Assembly (NCBI GenBank): GCA_017992055.1 | Contig: JAGOPK010000004.1 | Span: 176,165 to 240,164, forward strand | Source of the DNA: Burkholderiaceae bacterium | GTDB taxonomy: Bacteria; Pseudomonadota; Gammaproteobacteria; Burkholderiales; Burkholderiaceae_C | Direction of reading: 5' to 3' | DNA: 64,000 nucleotides | Part shown: piece after piece, positions 56,022 through 64,000 of the stretch | Numbering within the stretch: the first letter of the stretch is position 1 | How the letters are laid out: the number at the start of each line of letters is the position of its first letter | Notes under the pieces: generated by a model | What the model saw: the letters and a program-made list of their open reading frames with translations, nothing else | Told to the model about the DNA's origin: nothing | The model's database searches: none | Program-made: the position numbers and the translations under genes

Positions 56022-57294
56022 GGGCGCTGATTCTCGCGCCATGGCCGCTGTCACGTCACCCTGGCCGGCCATCGCCCTGCTGTATGCGGCCGGCCTGATG
56101 GCCGCGGCCCAGCTGGGCAAGCTGTCGGCGCTGGCGCCGCTGTTCACGCCCGCCCTGGGCCTGTCGCTGGCCAGCGCGGCCTGGGCCATCTCGCTGCTGG
56201 AACTGGGCGGCGCCACCCTGGGCGCGGTGGCCGGCGTGCTGGCCGCGCGCCTGGGCCTGTGGCGCATGCTGCAATGGGGCCTGGCGGCGCTGACCCTGGC
56301 CGGCCTGGGCAGCGCCAGCGCCCAGGGCAGTGCCAGCCTGATGGCCTGGCGGCTGCTGGAGGCCCTGGGCTATCTGGGCGTGACCGTCACCGCGCCGGTG
56401 CTGATCGCGCGCCTGGGCGCGTCGGCCGGCGGCCACACGCAGATGCTGGCGATGACGCTGTGGAGCACCTTCGTGCCGGTGGGCGTGGCCCTGGGCGCGG
56501 CCGGTGCCGCCGCCGGCGCGGCCTGGCTGCCGCTGGGCTGGCGTGGTGCGCTGCTGGCCGGCGGAGGGCTGGCCGCGGCCCTGGCGCTGGCGCTGCGCTG
56601 GCGGGCGCCACGGGGCGCGGCGCCCGACGCTGCACCGCCCCCCGAGGCCATGCAACCGCAAGCCACGCGGTCGGCAGCCGCCACCGCCCGCCCCACGACG
56701 GCCTCGGTCTGCCTGGCCCTGGGCTTCGGCCTGTTTGCGCTGTTCGCGGTGGGGGTGATCGCGCTGCTGCCCACCTTGCTGGTACAGCAGGCCGGCATGA
56801 CGGCCACGGCCGCCGGCCAGTGGACCGGCCTGGCCTCGCTGTCGGCGGTGGCCGGCAGCGCGCTGGCGGCCTGGCTGCAGCGCCATGGCCGGTCGCCGCG
56901 GCGCCTGCTGGTGGCCGCCCTGCTGTCGCTGGCCCTGCCGGCGCTGCTGCTGTGGGGCCTGTTCCGCAACGCGCCGCCGGCGGCGCTGGCGGTGGCGCTG
57001 GCCGTGGCCATCAACATGCTGGGCGGGGTGTTTGCCAGCCTGGCCTTTGCCACGCTGCCGCGCCTGGCCCGCCAGCCGGCCCAGCTGGTGCGCGCCAACG
57101 GCCTGCTGACGCAGTGCGGCGCCAGCGGCTCGCTGCTGGGCCCGCCGCTGATGGCCGCCGGCGTGGCCTGGGGCGGCTGGAGCGGCGCCGCGCTGCTGGG
57201 CACGCTGGTGTCGCTGCTGGCCCTGCCGCTGGCCTGGCGGGCGATGGCGCCTGCCCGGGCCGAAGCCGGCCGCGATCAGGTGGCCAGCGCGTAG
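56020..57294 (+). CDS. MFS transporter
   Basis: A 424-residue protein with about 12 hydrophobic helices and a basic cytoplasmic loop in the middle (about 190-225). The start at 56020 (MGADSRAMAAV) is preferred because GGGGAG lies 7 nt upstream; the internal ATG at 56041 has no ribosome site. The N-half has GVLAARLGLWRMLQWGL in place of the MFS loop 2-3 motif. It resembles CynX/NarK-like exporters. The substrate is not predictable. It is divergent from the XRE gene with no intergenic space. Confidence 0.85.
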   Translation: MGADSRAMAAVTSPWPAIALLYAAGLMAAAQLGKLSALAPLFTPALGLSLASAAWAISLLELGGATLGAVAGVLAARLGLWRMLQWGLAALTLAGLGSASAQGSASLMAWRLLEALGYLGVTVTAPVLIARLGASAGGHTQMLAMTLWSTFVPVGVALGAAGAAAGAAWLPLGWRGALLAGGGLAAALALALRWRAPRGAAPDAAPPPEAMQPQATRSAAATARPTTASVCLALGFGLFALFAVGVIALLPTLLVQQAGMTATAAGQWTGLASLSAVAGSALAAWLQRHGRSPRRLLVAALLSLALPALLLWGLFRNAPPAALAVALAVAINMLGGVFASLAFATLPRLARQPAQLVRANGLLTQCGASGSLLGPPLMAAGVAWGGWSGAALLGTLVSLLALPLAWRAMAPARAEAGRDQVASA

Positions 57295-57566
57295 ACCGTC
57301 GCCGCCTCGCGCTCGGCGCGCGTGTGGCCGACCAGGGCGCGGTCCCACTCGGGGCCGGCCGCCCCGGCGCTGGCCGTGGCATCCCGGACCAGGGTGGTCA
57401 CCTCCTCGGTCGCGGCATCGAACTCGCCCACCTGCTCGCGGCTGGCGACGAACAGCCGCGCCACCGAGACATCGCCCGAGGCGATCACCACCAGCCAGCG
57501 GCTGACCGGCCGGTGCGGTGCATCGGCATGGCGTTGCGGCATCTCATGTCCGAAACCCTGGTTCAT
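57276..57566 (-). CDS. Small conserved-looking protein of unknown function
   Basis: A 96-residue protein, not recognised. It starts MNQGFGHEMPQRHADAPHRP after a near-perfect ribosome site AGGAGGTG, so it is probably real. The core WLVVIASGDVSVARLFVASR suggests a short beta-alpha fold, followed by an acidic helix (EEVTTLVRDATASA). No membrane segment. Its 3' end overlaps the MFS gene by 19 nt on the other strand. It is divergent from the MBL-fold lipoprotein gene. Confidence 0.7.
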   Translation of the reverse strand: MNQGFGHEMPQRHADAPHRPVSRWLVVIASGDVSVARLFVASREQVGEFDAATEEVTTLVRDATASAGAAGPEWDRALVGHTRAEREAATVYALAT

Positions 57567-57581
57567 GCGGCACCTCCTGCA

Positions 57582-57601
57582 CCGGGCCTGGCACGGCCCG
57601 G
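57582..57601 (-). other. Hairpin in the divergent gap 57567-57674
   Basis: A perfect 7-bp inverted repeat, CCGGGCC (57582-57588) and GGCCCGG (57595-57601), 6-nt loop, just upstream of the ribosome site of the small gene and in front of the MBL gene. It could be an operator for either gene or a leader hairpin. Confidence 0.5.
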
Positions 57602-57674
57602 CGCCTGGATTGTGCGCCGCCGCTCAGACCGTGGCCCAGCAGGGACTTGGCGGCCTGACGCACACTCGCGGCCC

Positions 57675-58754
57675 ATGACGATGCTGCGACGCTTGTTCCT
57701 GCTGGCCTGCTGCTGGCTGATCTCCGGCTGTGCCACCTCGGGCGACTGCAGCTCGCCCTATGCGCGCTCGCCGCAGTACCAGGGCTGCGGCTTCGCCAAT
57801 CCGCCCAATGCGCAGACGCCGCCCGGCGCCGGCGCCTGGAACATCTGGACGCGCTTCATCTTCGCCAGCAAGGTCGGCACGGTGCCGGTGGATGCCATCC
57901 CGGTGCGGCCGCTGACACGCGCCCAGCTGGACGCGCTGGACCCGCAGGCCAACCATGTGGTGCGCCTGGGCCATTCGTCGCACCTGCTGAAGCTGGCCGG
58001 CCGCTACTGGCTGATCGACCCGGTGTTCGGCGAGCGCGTCTCGCCGTTCAGCTTTGCCGGGCCCAAGCGCTTCCACCCGCCGCCGCTGACGCTGGAACAG
58101 CTGCCGCCCATCGAAGGCCTGGTGCTGTCGCACGACCACTACGACCACCTCGACCTGCCGACCATCGAGCACCTGGCGCTGCGCGTGCAGCGCTACTTCG
58201 TGCCGCTGGGCCTGAAGGCGCGCCTGGTCGACATGGGCGTGCCGCCCGAGCGGGTGCAGGAGTTCGACTGGTGGCAGGGCGCCCAGCATGCCGGCGTGCA
58301 GCTGATGGCCACGCCGGCGCAGCACTTCTCGGGCCGCACACTGACCGACCGCAACCGCACGCTGTGGGCCTCGTGGGTGCTGGAGGCCGGCGGCCAGCGC
58401 ATCTTCTTCAGCGGCGACTCGGGCTATTTCGACGGCTTCCGCCAGATCGGCGAGCGTTTCGGCGGCTTCGACCTGGCGCTGATGGAAAACGGCGCCTACG
58501 ACGCCTACTGGCCGGCCGTGCACATGACGCCCGAAGAAAGCGTGCAGGCCTTCGTCGACCTGCGCGCCAAGGCCTTGTACTCGGTGCACAACAGCACCTT
58601 CGACCTGGCCTTTCATGCCTGGCGCGAGCCGCTGGAGCGCCTGGCCAAGCTGGCCGAGGCACGGGGCATCGTCCTGGCCACGCCCGAGATCGGCGAGGTG
58701 CTGACGGTGGGCCGGCCGCGCGTCAACCGGCGCTGGTGGGAGGGGCTGCGCTGA
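57675..58754 (+). CDS. MBL-fold metallo-hydrolase lipoprotein
   Basis: A 359-residue protein starting MTMLRRLFLLACCWLISGC, a lipoprotein signal with lipobox LISGC (Cys19), so it should be anchored in the envelope. The metallo-beta-lactamase motif is HDHYDH (153-158), followed by a second His site in TPAQHFSGR and Asp in FSGDSGYFDGF. The layout matches RomA/YddR- and NAPE-PLD-like hydrolases, which act on lipid or phosphodiester substrates. The 3' end overlaps the convergent NTF2-like gene by 32 nt. The exact substrate is unknown. Confidence 0.88.
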   Translation: MTMLRRLFLLACCWLISGCATSGDCSSPYARSPQYQGCGFANPPNAQTPPGAGAWNIWTRFIFASKVGTVPVDAIPVRPLTRAQLDALDPQANHVVRLGHSSHLLKLAGRYWLIDPVFGERVSPFSFAGPKRFHPPPLTLEQLPPIEGLVLSHDHYDHLDLPTIEHLALRVQRYFVPLGLKARLVDMGVPPERVQEFDWWQGAQHAGVQLMATPAQHFSGRTLTDRNRTLWASWVLEAGGQRIFFSGDSGYFDGFRQIGERFGGFDLALMENGAYDAYWPAVHMTPEESVQAFVDLRAKALYSVHNSTFDLAFHAWREPLERLAKLAEARGIVLATPEIGEVLTVGRPRVNRRWWEGLR

Positions 58755-59118
58755 GCGCATCGGCCGGCCGCTCGGTGGCCTGGGACCACAGCGCCTGCCA
58801 GTGCCCGCCGTCGCAGCGGTAGGCATCGGTGTGCCAGCAGTGCACCACCTTGCCCGACGGGAACACCAGCTCGGCGGCATAGCGCAGCAGGGCCAGGTCG
58901 CTGCCACGGCGCACGCGCAGTTCGCCATGCAGGTGCCAGGCGGCATAAAACGGCGCCGCGGCGATCAGACCCAGGTAGCGCTGGCGCGTGAACACACGCC
59001 CGGCCGGCGTGATCAGCTCGTAGTCGGGCGCATGCAGGCGCTCGACCGTGGCCATGTCGCGCGCGACGATGGCCTGGGTGCGGCGGCGCTCCAGGTCGCG
59101 GAAGAAGCCATCGTCCAT
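58723..59118 (-). CDS. NTF2-like (DUF4440/SnoaL-type) protein
   Basis: A 131-residue protein starting MDDGFFRDLERRRTQAIVAR. The order helix (ERRRTQAIVARDMATVERLH), APDYELITPAGRVFTRQRYL, then strands LHGELRVRRGSDLALLRYAA is the cone-shaped NTF2-like fold of DUF4440 proteins. It is 13 nt after the phosphodiesterase gene and ends the minus-strand operon that starts with the MlaE-type permease. The frame is open much further upstream only as a shadow. Function unknown. Confidence 0.85.
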   Translation of the reverse strand: MDDGFFRDLERRRTQAIVARDMATVERLHAPDYELITPAGRVFTRQRYLGLIAAAPFYAAWHLHGELRVRRGSDLALLRYAAELVFPSGKVVHCWHTDAYRCDGGHWQALWSQATERPADALSAAPPTSAG

Positions 59119-59131
59119 GGGCTGCTGCCGC

Positions 59132-59926
59132 TCAGAAGAACGGATAGGGCCCCGGCTGCGGGCCGATGTGGCTGACATGGCTGACCAGGCCCTCGCCGGG
59201 CTGCCACAGGTGCAGCAGACAGGCCGCCGGCCCGGCATAGGACTGCGGACGCGCATCGGCGCGCAGCTGCAGCGCGATCTGCGTGGTCGTGCTCGGGCAA
59301 CTGGCCAGCACGGTGCCGGCCCAGCGGCGGAACATGGCGCGGTGCACATGGCCGCACAGCACGGCCTCGACATTGCCGGCCGAGGTGATGACCTCGGCCA
59401 GGGCCTGCTCGCCAAAGCAGCGGTACTCGTCCAGGTAGGCGATGCCGCTGACCAGGGGCGGGTGGTGCAGCAGCACCAGGGTGGGCTTGTGCCGGTCGGC
59501 GGCCAGCGTGCGCGCCAGCCAGTCCAGGCCCTGGGCATCGATGTGGCCATGGTGCTGGCCGGGCACGCAGGAGTCCAGCGCCACGATGCGCAGCGCATGG
59601 CGGTCATCGCACCAGTGCAGCGGCCCGTGGGCTGGCAGATAGTGGTGGCCGGCAAAGGCCTGGCGCAGCGCATCGCGGCTGTCGTGGTTGCCGGGCATCA
59701 GCAGCAGCGGCAGCTGCAGCGGCTGCAGCAGTTCGGCCAGCATCGTGTACTCGTCGACATCGCCTTCGTCGACCAGGTCGCCGCTGATCAGCACCAGGTC
59801 GGGCCGCCGGTCCAGCCCATGCAGGTGCGCGATGGCCTGGGCGAACATGGCGTTGGAATCGACCAGGCCCTTGTAGAGCTGGCCACGCGGGCGGATGTGC
59901 AGGTCGGACAGTTGGGCGATCAGCAT
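59132..59926 (-). CDS. Calcineurin-like metallophosphoesterase (CpdA-like)
   Basis: A 264-residue class III phosphodiesterase starting MLIAQLSDLHIRPRG. Metal ligands: Asp8 and His10 (DLH), Asp50 (ISGDLVDEG), Asn80-His81 (GNHD), HH in LVLLHHPP and His193/His195 (GHVH). This complete set matches CpdA-type 3',5'-cyclic nucleotide phosphodiesterases, but related enzymes also act on other phosphodiesters. Upstream neighbour is the lipoprotein gene (10 nt gap). Confidence 0.9.
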   Translation of the reverse strand: MLIAQLSDLHIRPRGQLYKGLVDSNAMFAQAIAHLHGLDRRPDLVLISGDLVDEGDVDEYTMLAELLQPLQLPLLLMPGNHDSRDALRQAFAGHHYLPAHGPLHWCDDRHALRIVALDSCVPGQHHGHIDAQGLDWLARTLAADRHKPTLVLLHHPPLVSGIAYLDEYRCFGEQALAEVITSAGNVEAVLCGHVHRAMFRRWAGTVLASCPSTTTQIALQLRADARPQSYAGPAACLLHLWQPGEGLVSHVSHIGPQPGPYPFF

Positions 59927-59936
59927 GGTGGCCAGC

Positions 59937-60622
59937 TCAGCGGGGCGTGCCCAGCACCAGGTCGATGCGCCGCTGGGCACGGGCGGCCAGGATGGCATCG
60001 CCATCGCGCCCGGCACGCAGCTTCTGTGCCTGCAGCCAGGCCAGCAGCGGCCGGCGCCAGCCCTGGGCCGAGGCGGTGTCCACCGCCTCGGCGATGACCG
60101 CGGCCGAGGCCCGGCCGTCGCGCAGCCACAGCGCCGCGCCCACCAGGCGCGACAGCGGATCGGCCACCGCCCGCAGCCGCGTCACATCGCCGGCACTGCC
60201 GTCGGGCGGCGCCGCCAGCGCCTGCTGGGCGGCAGGCAGCAGGGCCAGGCGCCCGGCAGCCAGCGGCGCCAGCAGATGGTCGGCATAGGCCAGCTCGGCC
60301 GCGGCGGCATCCTGGCGCAGCGTCTCGAACGCGGCGCAGGGCTGGAACTCCAGCCGCGCCACCTCGGCGGCGCACCACACCAACTCGGCCCGCGCCAGCA
60401 GGTCTGCACGGCCGGTGCGGGCCAGCGCGGCGCGGGCAATGGCCCGCTCATGCTCGGCGATGCGCTGCTCGCCCGACAGCTGGGCCGCGGTGGCACGCTG
60501 CAGCGCGCCCTGGGCGTCCAGCGCCCAGTCGGGCGGAGGCGTGCCGGCGCAGCCGCCCAGGGTCAAAGTCAGGGCCAGAGCCAGGGCCAGGCTCGCCAGC
60601 AGCGCCGGCGCGGCACGCGCCT

Positions 60623-60626
<4 letters not shown>
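59937..60626 (-). CDS. Lipoprotein of an MCE-type transport operon
   Basis: A 229-residue protein starting MKARAAPALLASLALALA with a lipobox LTLGGC (Cys near residue 26). The ATG overlaps the MlaD-like stop (ATGA). The rest is Ala-rich and helical and does not match PqiC/YmbA clearly. From its position it is probably an outer-membrane-anchored partner of the MlaD-like protein, but sequence support is weak. Confidence 0.75.
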
Positions 60627-61608
<982 letters not shown>

Positions 61609-61612
<4 letters not shown>

Positions 61613-62391
61613 GCGTAATTGCCCACCAGCGAGGCCACTTCCACGCCCAGCACCGCCAGCAGCAGGCGCACCAGGCCCTGCAGCTCCAGCGACAGCGGCG
61701 ACGGACTGCGGTCGTGCAGGGCCGAGCCGGCCGGGATCACCGCCACGGCCACGCCCAGGGCCAGGGTCTTGAGCACGAAGATCAGCGACACCGCCGGCGT
61801 GAACACCTGGCCCACCTGGCGCGTGAAGCGCTCGAAGCCCCAGGGCGTGAAGCCATGCACCAGCAGATAGGCCAGCAGCAGCGTGATGACGCTGGCCAGC
61901 GCCGCCAGCAGCAGCACGGCAAACAGCGCGGCCGCGGCGCGTGGTGCCACCTCGTCGCGCAGCAGCACGGGGCCGACGCCGGCCGAACGGCGCAGCCGGG
62001 CCAGCTCGGCCGAGGCCGGCACGGCGATGCGCACGGCCACGAACAGCGCCGCGGTCAGCGGGATCAGCTCCAGCACCAGCACCCGAACCACCATGCCCAG
62101 CGCATACTGGTCCAGGCCGTAGCTGGCCGCGGTGACGATGACGATGCGCGCAATCACCAGGCTCAGCAGCGCCGAGACCACGGCAAACCAGGGCAGCACC
62201 GGCATCACGCCGGCCACCAGGTGGCTGGCCAGCCGCGGCCGGCGCGGCCGCTCATAACTGGAGGGCGACAGCGCCAGCACGCCCAGCACCGCGCCCAGGT
62301 GCACGATGCGCAGCGTGCCATGCCACCACTGCAACGCCGCCCGCCCCACCTGCAGCGATGGCAACGGGCGTGACGGCGAGGCGCGGGGCAT
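61609..62391 (-). CDS. MlaE-like ABC permease
   Basis: A 260-residue membrane protein starting MPRASPSRPLPSLQVGRAAL. It has an N-terminal amphipathic region and about five hydrophobic helices, with LVAGVMPVLPWFAVVSALLS and VLVLELIPLTAALFVAVRIA matching the MlaE-family segments that contact the ATPase and substrate. The usual mlaF ATPase gene is not next to it: its stop overlaps the mlaD-like start. The protein needs an ATPase from elsewhere or works differently. Confidence 0.82.
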
Positions 62392-62412
62392 GGCGGCATG
62401 ATAGGGCGCACG

Positions 62413-63348
62413 ATGAGCACCGCCTCCGCACCTGCTGCCCCTGCCGCCTCCGCAATGACCTCCACCCCGGCCCGGCCGGCGCGCTCCTCGCTGACCCTGC
62501 TGGTGGTGCTGTGGGCCGTGTGGGGCACCAACTGGCCGCTGTTTCCGATCGTGCTGCGCGAGGTGTCGGTGTGGAACTTCCGCACCGTGTCCTGCCTGGG
62601 CGCCGGCCTGCTGCTGCTGGCGGTGGCACGCTGGCGCGGCCTGCCGCTGGCCATCCCCCGGCCGCTGTGGCCGCGCATCGCCATCGCCACCTGCTTCTAC
62701 CTGGTGCTGTGGAACATCGCCAGCGCCTGGGCCGCGGTGCTGATCCCGTCGGGCCAGGCGGCGATCCTGGGCTTCACCATGCCGCTGTGGGCGGCGCTGC
62801 TGGGCTGGGCGGTGCTGGGCCAGCGGCTGTCGCCGCGCATGCTGCTGGCCCTGGCCCTGGGCGCGGCCGCCGTGGCCCTGCTGGGCTGGAAGGGCCTGGG
62901 CGCCTATGCCCAGGCGCCGCTGGGCGTAGCCCTGGGCCTGCTGGCGGCGCTGGGCTGGGCGGTGGGCACGCTGATCCTGCAGCGCGGCGCGGTCAGCGTG
63001 CCGGCCCTGGTGCTGACCGGCTGGCAGCTGCTGGCCACCGCCGTGCCCATCGGCGCGGTGGCCGGCCTGCAGTGGGCCCTGGACGATGCGCCGCCGGCGC
63101 TGCCCTCGGCCACGGTGCTGGCGCTGATCGTCTGGATCACCCTGGTGCCCATGGCCATCGGCAACCTGTGCTGGTTCATGCTGGTCGGACGCCTGCCGGC
63201 GGCGGTGGCCGGGCTGTCGTCGATCATGGTGCCGGTGGTGGCCATGGTCTCCGGCGCGGCGGTGCACGGCGAGCCGCTGGGCCCGGTGCAGCTGGCGGCC
63301 ATGGCCTGCAGCGCCGCGGGGCTGTGGCTGAGCCTGAAGCGCGGCTGA
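62413..63348 (+). CDS. EamA/DMT family transporter
   Basis: A 311-residue protein with ten hydrophobic helices in two EamA halves (SLTLLVVLWAVWGTNWPLF at the start of the first, VALGLLAALGWAVGTLILQR at the start of the second). The start at 62413 (MSTASAPAAP) has AGGG at 7 nt; an ATG at 62398 in frame is possible. EamA proteins export amino acids, metabolites or drugs. It is divergent from the MlaE-like gene with a 21-nt gap. Confidence 0.88.
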   Translation: MSTASAPAAPAASAMTSTPARPARSSLTLLVVLWAVWGTNWPLFPIVLREVSVWNFRTVSCLGAGLLLLAVARWRGLPLAIPRPLWPRIAIATCFYLVLWNIASAWAAVLIPSGQAAILGFTMPLWAALLGWAVLGQRLSPRMLLALALGAAAVALLGWKGLGAYAQAPLGVALGLLAALGWAVGTLILQRGAVSVPALVLTGWQLLATAVPIGAVAGLQWALDDAPPALPSATVLALIVWITLVPMAIGNLCWFMLVGRLPAAVAGLSSIMVPVVAMVSGAAVHGEPLGPVQLAAMACSAAGLWLSLKRG

Positions 63349-63400
63349 GCCGGCCCTTTTCCGGCCACCGGCCGCTGCAGCCGGAGCCTAGACTGACTGG

Positions 63401-64000
63401 GTGAACACCGCCGTCTCGCCCACCCGCCGCATTGCCGTGGCCTTCTTCCTGTCCGGCGCCGCCGCGCTGATCTACCAGGTGGTCTGGCAGCGGCTGCTGT
63501 TCGTCGTGGTCGGCGTGGACATCGAGTCGGTGACCATCGTCGTCTCCACCTTCATGGCCGGCCTGGGCCTGGGCGCGCTGCTGGGCGGCTGGCTGGCCGA
63601 TGCGCTGCCGGCCCAGGTGCTGCGCCTGTTCTGCGCCGCCGAGGCGCTGATCGGCCTGTTCGGCTGGTTCAGCGCCGACCTGATCCTGGGCCTGGGCGAG
63701 ACCTTCGCCGGCCTGTCGCGGCCGGCCGCCGCCGGCCTGAGCTTCGGCCTGCTGCTGCTGCCGACCATGGCCATGGGCGCCACGCTGCCGATGCTGGTGG
63801 CCGAGTCGTTCCGCCGCAGCCGCAACATCGGCGTGTCCACCGGCACGCTGTACGTGATCAACACCGCCGGCGCGGCGCTGGGCGCGGCCGCGGTGGGCCT
63901 GGTGCTGCTGTACTGGCTGGACCTGCGCCAGACGGTGCAGCTGGCGGCGCTGCTGAACCTGGGCGCCAGCGCCGTGGTGGCCAGCGCGGTGCGGCCGCGG
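63401..64000 (+). CDS. Spermidine synthase-like membrane protein, N-terminal part (cut by window end)
   Basis: The frame is open from GTG 63401 to the end of the window (200 codons) and starts VNTAVSPTRRIAVAFFLSGA. The hallmark AALIYQVVWQRLL, the MFS-like GLGLGALLGGWLAD and LPTMAMGATLPMLVAESFRR with GTLYVINTAGAALGA are typical of the fused MFS/spermidine-synthase family, in which the membrane part precedes a SpeE-like domain that would lie outside the window. An ATG start is absent nearby. Confidence 0.85.
   Translation, partial: MNTAVSPTRRIAVAFFLSGAAALIYQVVWQRLLFVVVGVDIESVTIVVSTFMAGLGLGALLGGWLADALPAQVLRLFCAAEALIGLFGWFSADLILGLGETFAGLSRPAAAGLSFGLLLLPTMAMGATLPMLVAESFRRSRNIGVSTGTLYVINTAGAALGAAAVGLVLLYWLDLRQTVQLAALLNLGASAVVASAVRPR

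Noticed and set aside
63354-63390. Short GC inverted repeats after the EamA gene (GCCGG/CCGGC)
   Set aside because: Stems of only 5 bp and no T-run after them; not convincing as a terminator.

Overview
The window is very GC-rich, densely coded DNA that looks like a member of the Burkholderiales (Rubrivivax/Leptothrix/Aquincola-like betaproteobacterium). The reasons are the PEP-CTERM protein, the aromatic-CoA operon with its Liv-type transporter, the Acr3-type ars operon and the general gene set. No rRNA, tRNA or CRISPR array was seen. Most coordinates come from reading start and stop codons directly. Functions are inferred from motifs, with no database search.

Region 1 (1-13055, all + strand) is a catabolic operon. 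It holds the end of a substrate-binding protein, a LivH-type permease, a LivM-LivG permease/ATPase fusion, LivF, an AMP-forming acyl-CoA ligase and an SDR. An AT-rich promoter/operator follows (6361-6400). Then come a two-domain flavin monooxygenase/Old-Yellow-Enzyme protein of the 2-aminobenzoyl-CoA monooxygenase/reductase (salicylyl-CoA 5-hydroxylase) type, a second SDR, a MarR regulator, an enoyl-CoA hydratase, an acyl-CoA dehydrogenase, a 4HBT thioesterase and a RidA protein. Together they suggest uptake, CoA activation, dearomatisation and beta-oxidation-like breakdown of an aromatic acid, perhaps anthranilate. A convergent alpha/beta hydrolase (13042-14037) and a transposase scar (about 14060-14152) close the region.

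Region 2 (14153-46758, all - strand) is the most unusual part. In transcription order it has one gene of about 25 kb encoding an 8319-residue protein with an N-terminal LEPR-XLL-type motif. Next are a PEP-CTERM protein followed by a strong terminator, a membrane-anchored HlyD-like protein with a GAF-like N-terminus, an M50 metalloprotease/HlyD fusion with a PqqD/RRE-like N-terminus, a shortened SecA-like ATPase, and a small periplasmic HlyD-type adaptor. I infer a dedicated export and anchoring system for the giant protein, which has RTX, FG-GAP, PKD, LRR, cohesin/dockerin-like and hydrolase-like segments.

Region 3 (46985-53190) carries metal(loid) and stress functions. There is a decayed arsA, then acr3, arsC, arsI and arsR (- strand) behind an apparently leaderless promoter. 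A LuxR regulator is divergent from a Rieske oxygenase across a large inverted repeat. A CDF efflux protein is divergent from a Cd/Pb-type MerR regulator across a typical 19-bp-spacer MerR promoter.

Region 4 (53414-64000) is housekeeping or accessory: an RNA methyltransferase-like protein, an S4 protein, a HAD hydrolase, an XRE regulator and MFS transporter with overlapping divergent starts, a small unknown gene, a lipoprotein MBL hydrolase, an NTF2-like protein, and a metallophosphoesterase. It continues with an MCE (Mla-type) permease/MlaD/lipoprotein set lacking its ATPase, an EamA transporter and the start of a spermidine-synthase-like membrane protein cut by the window edge.
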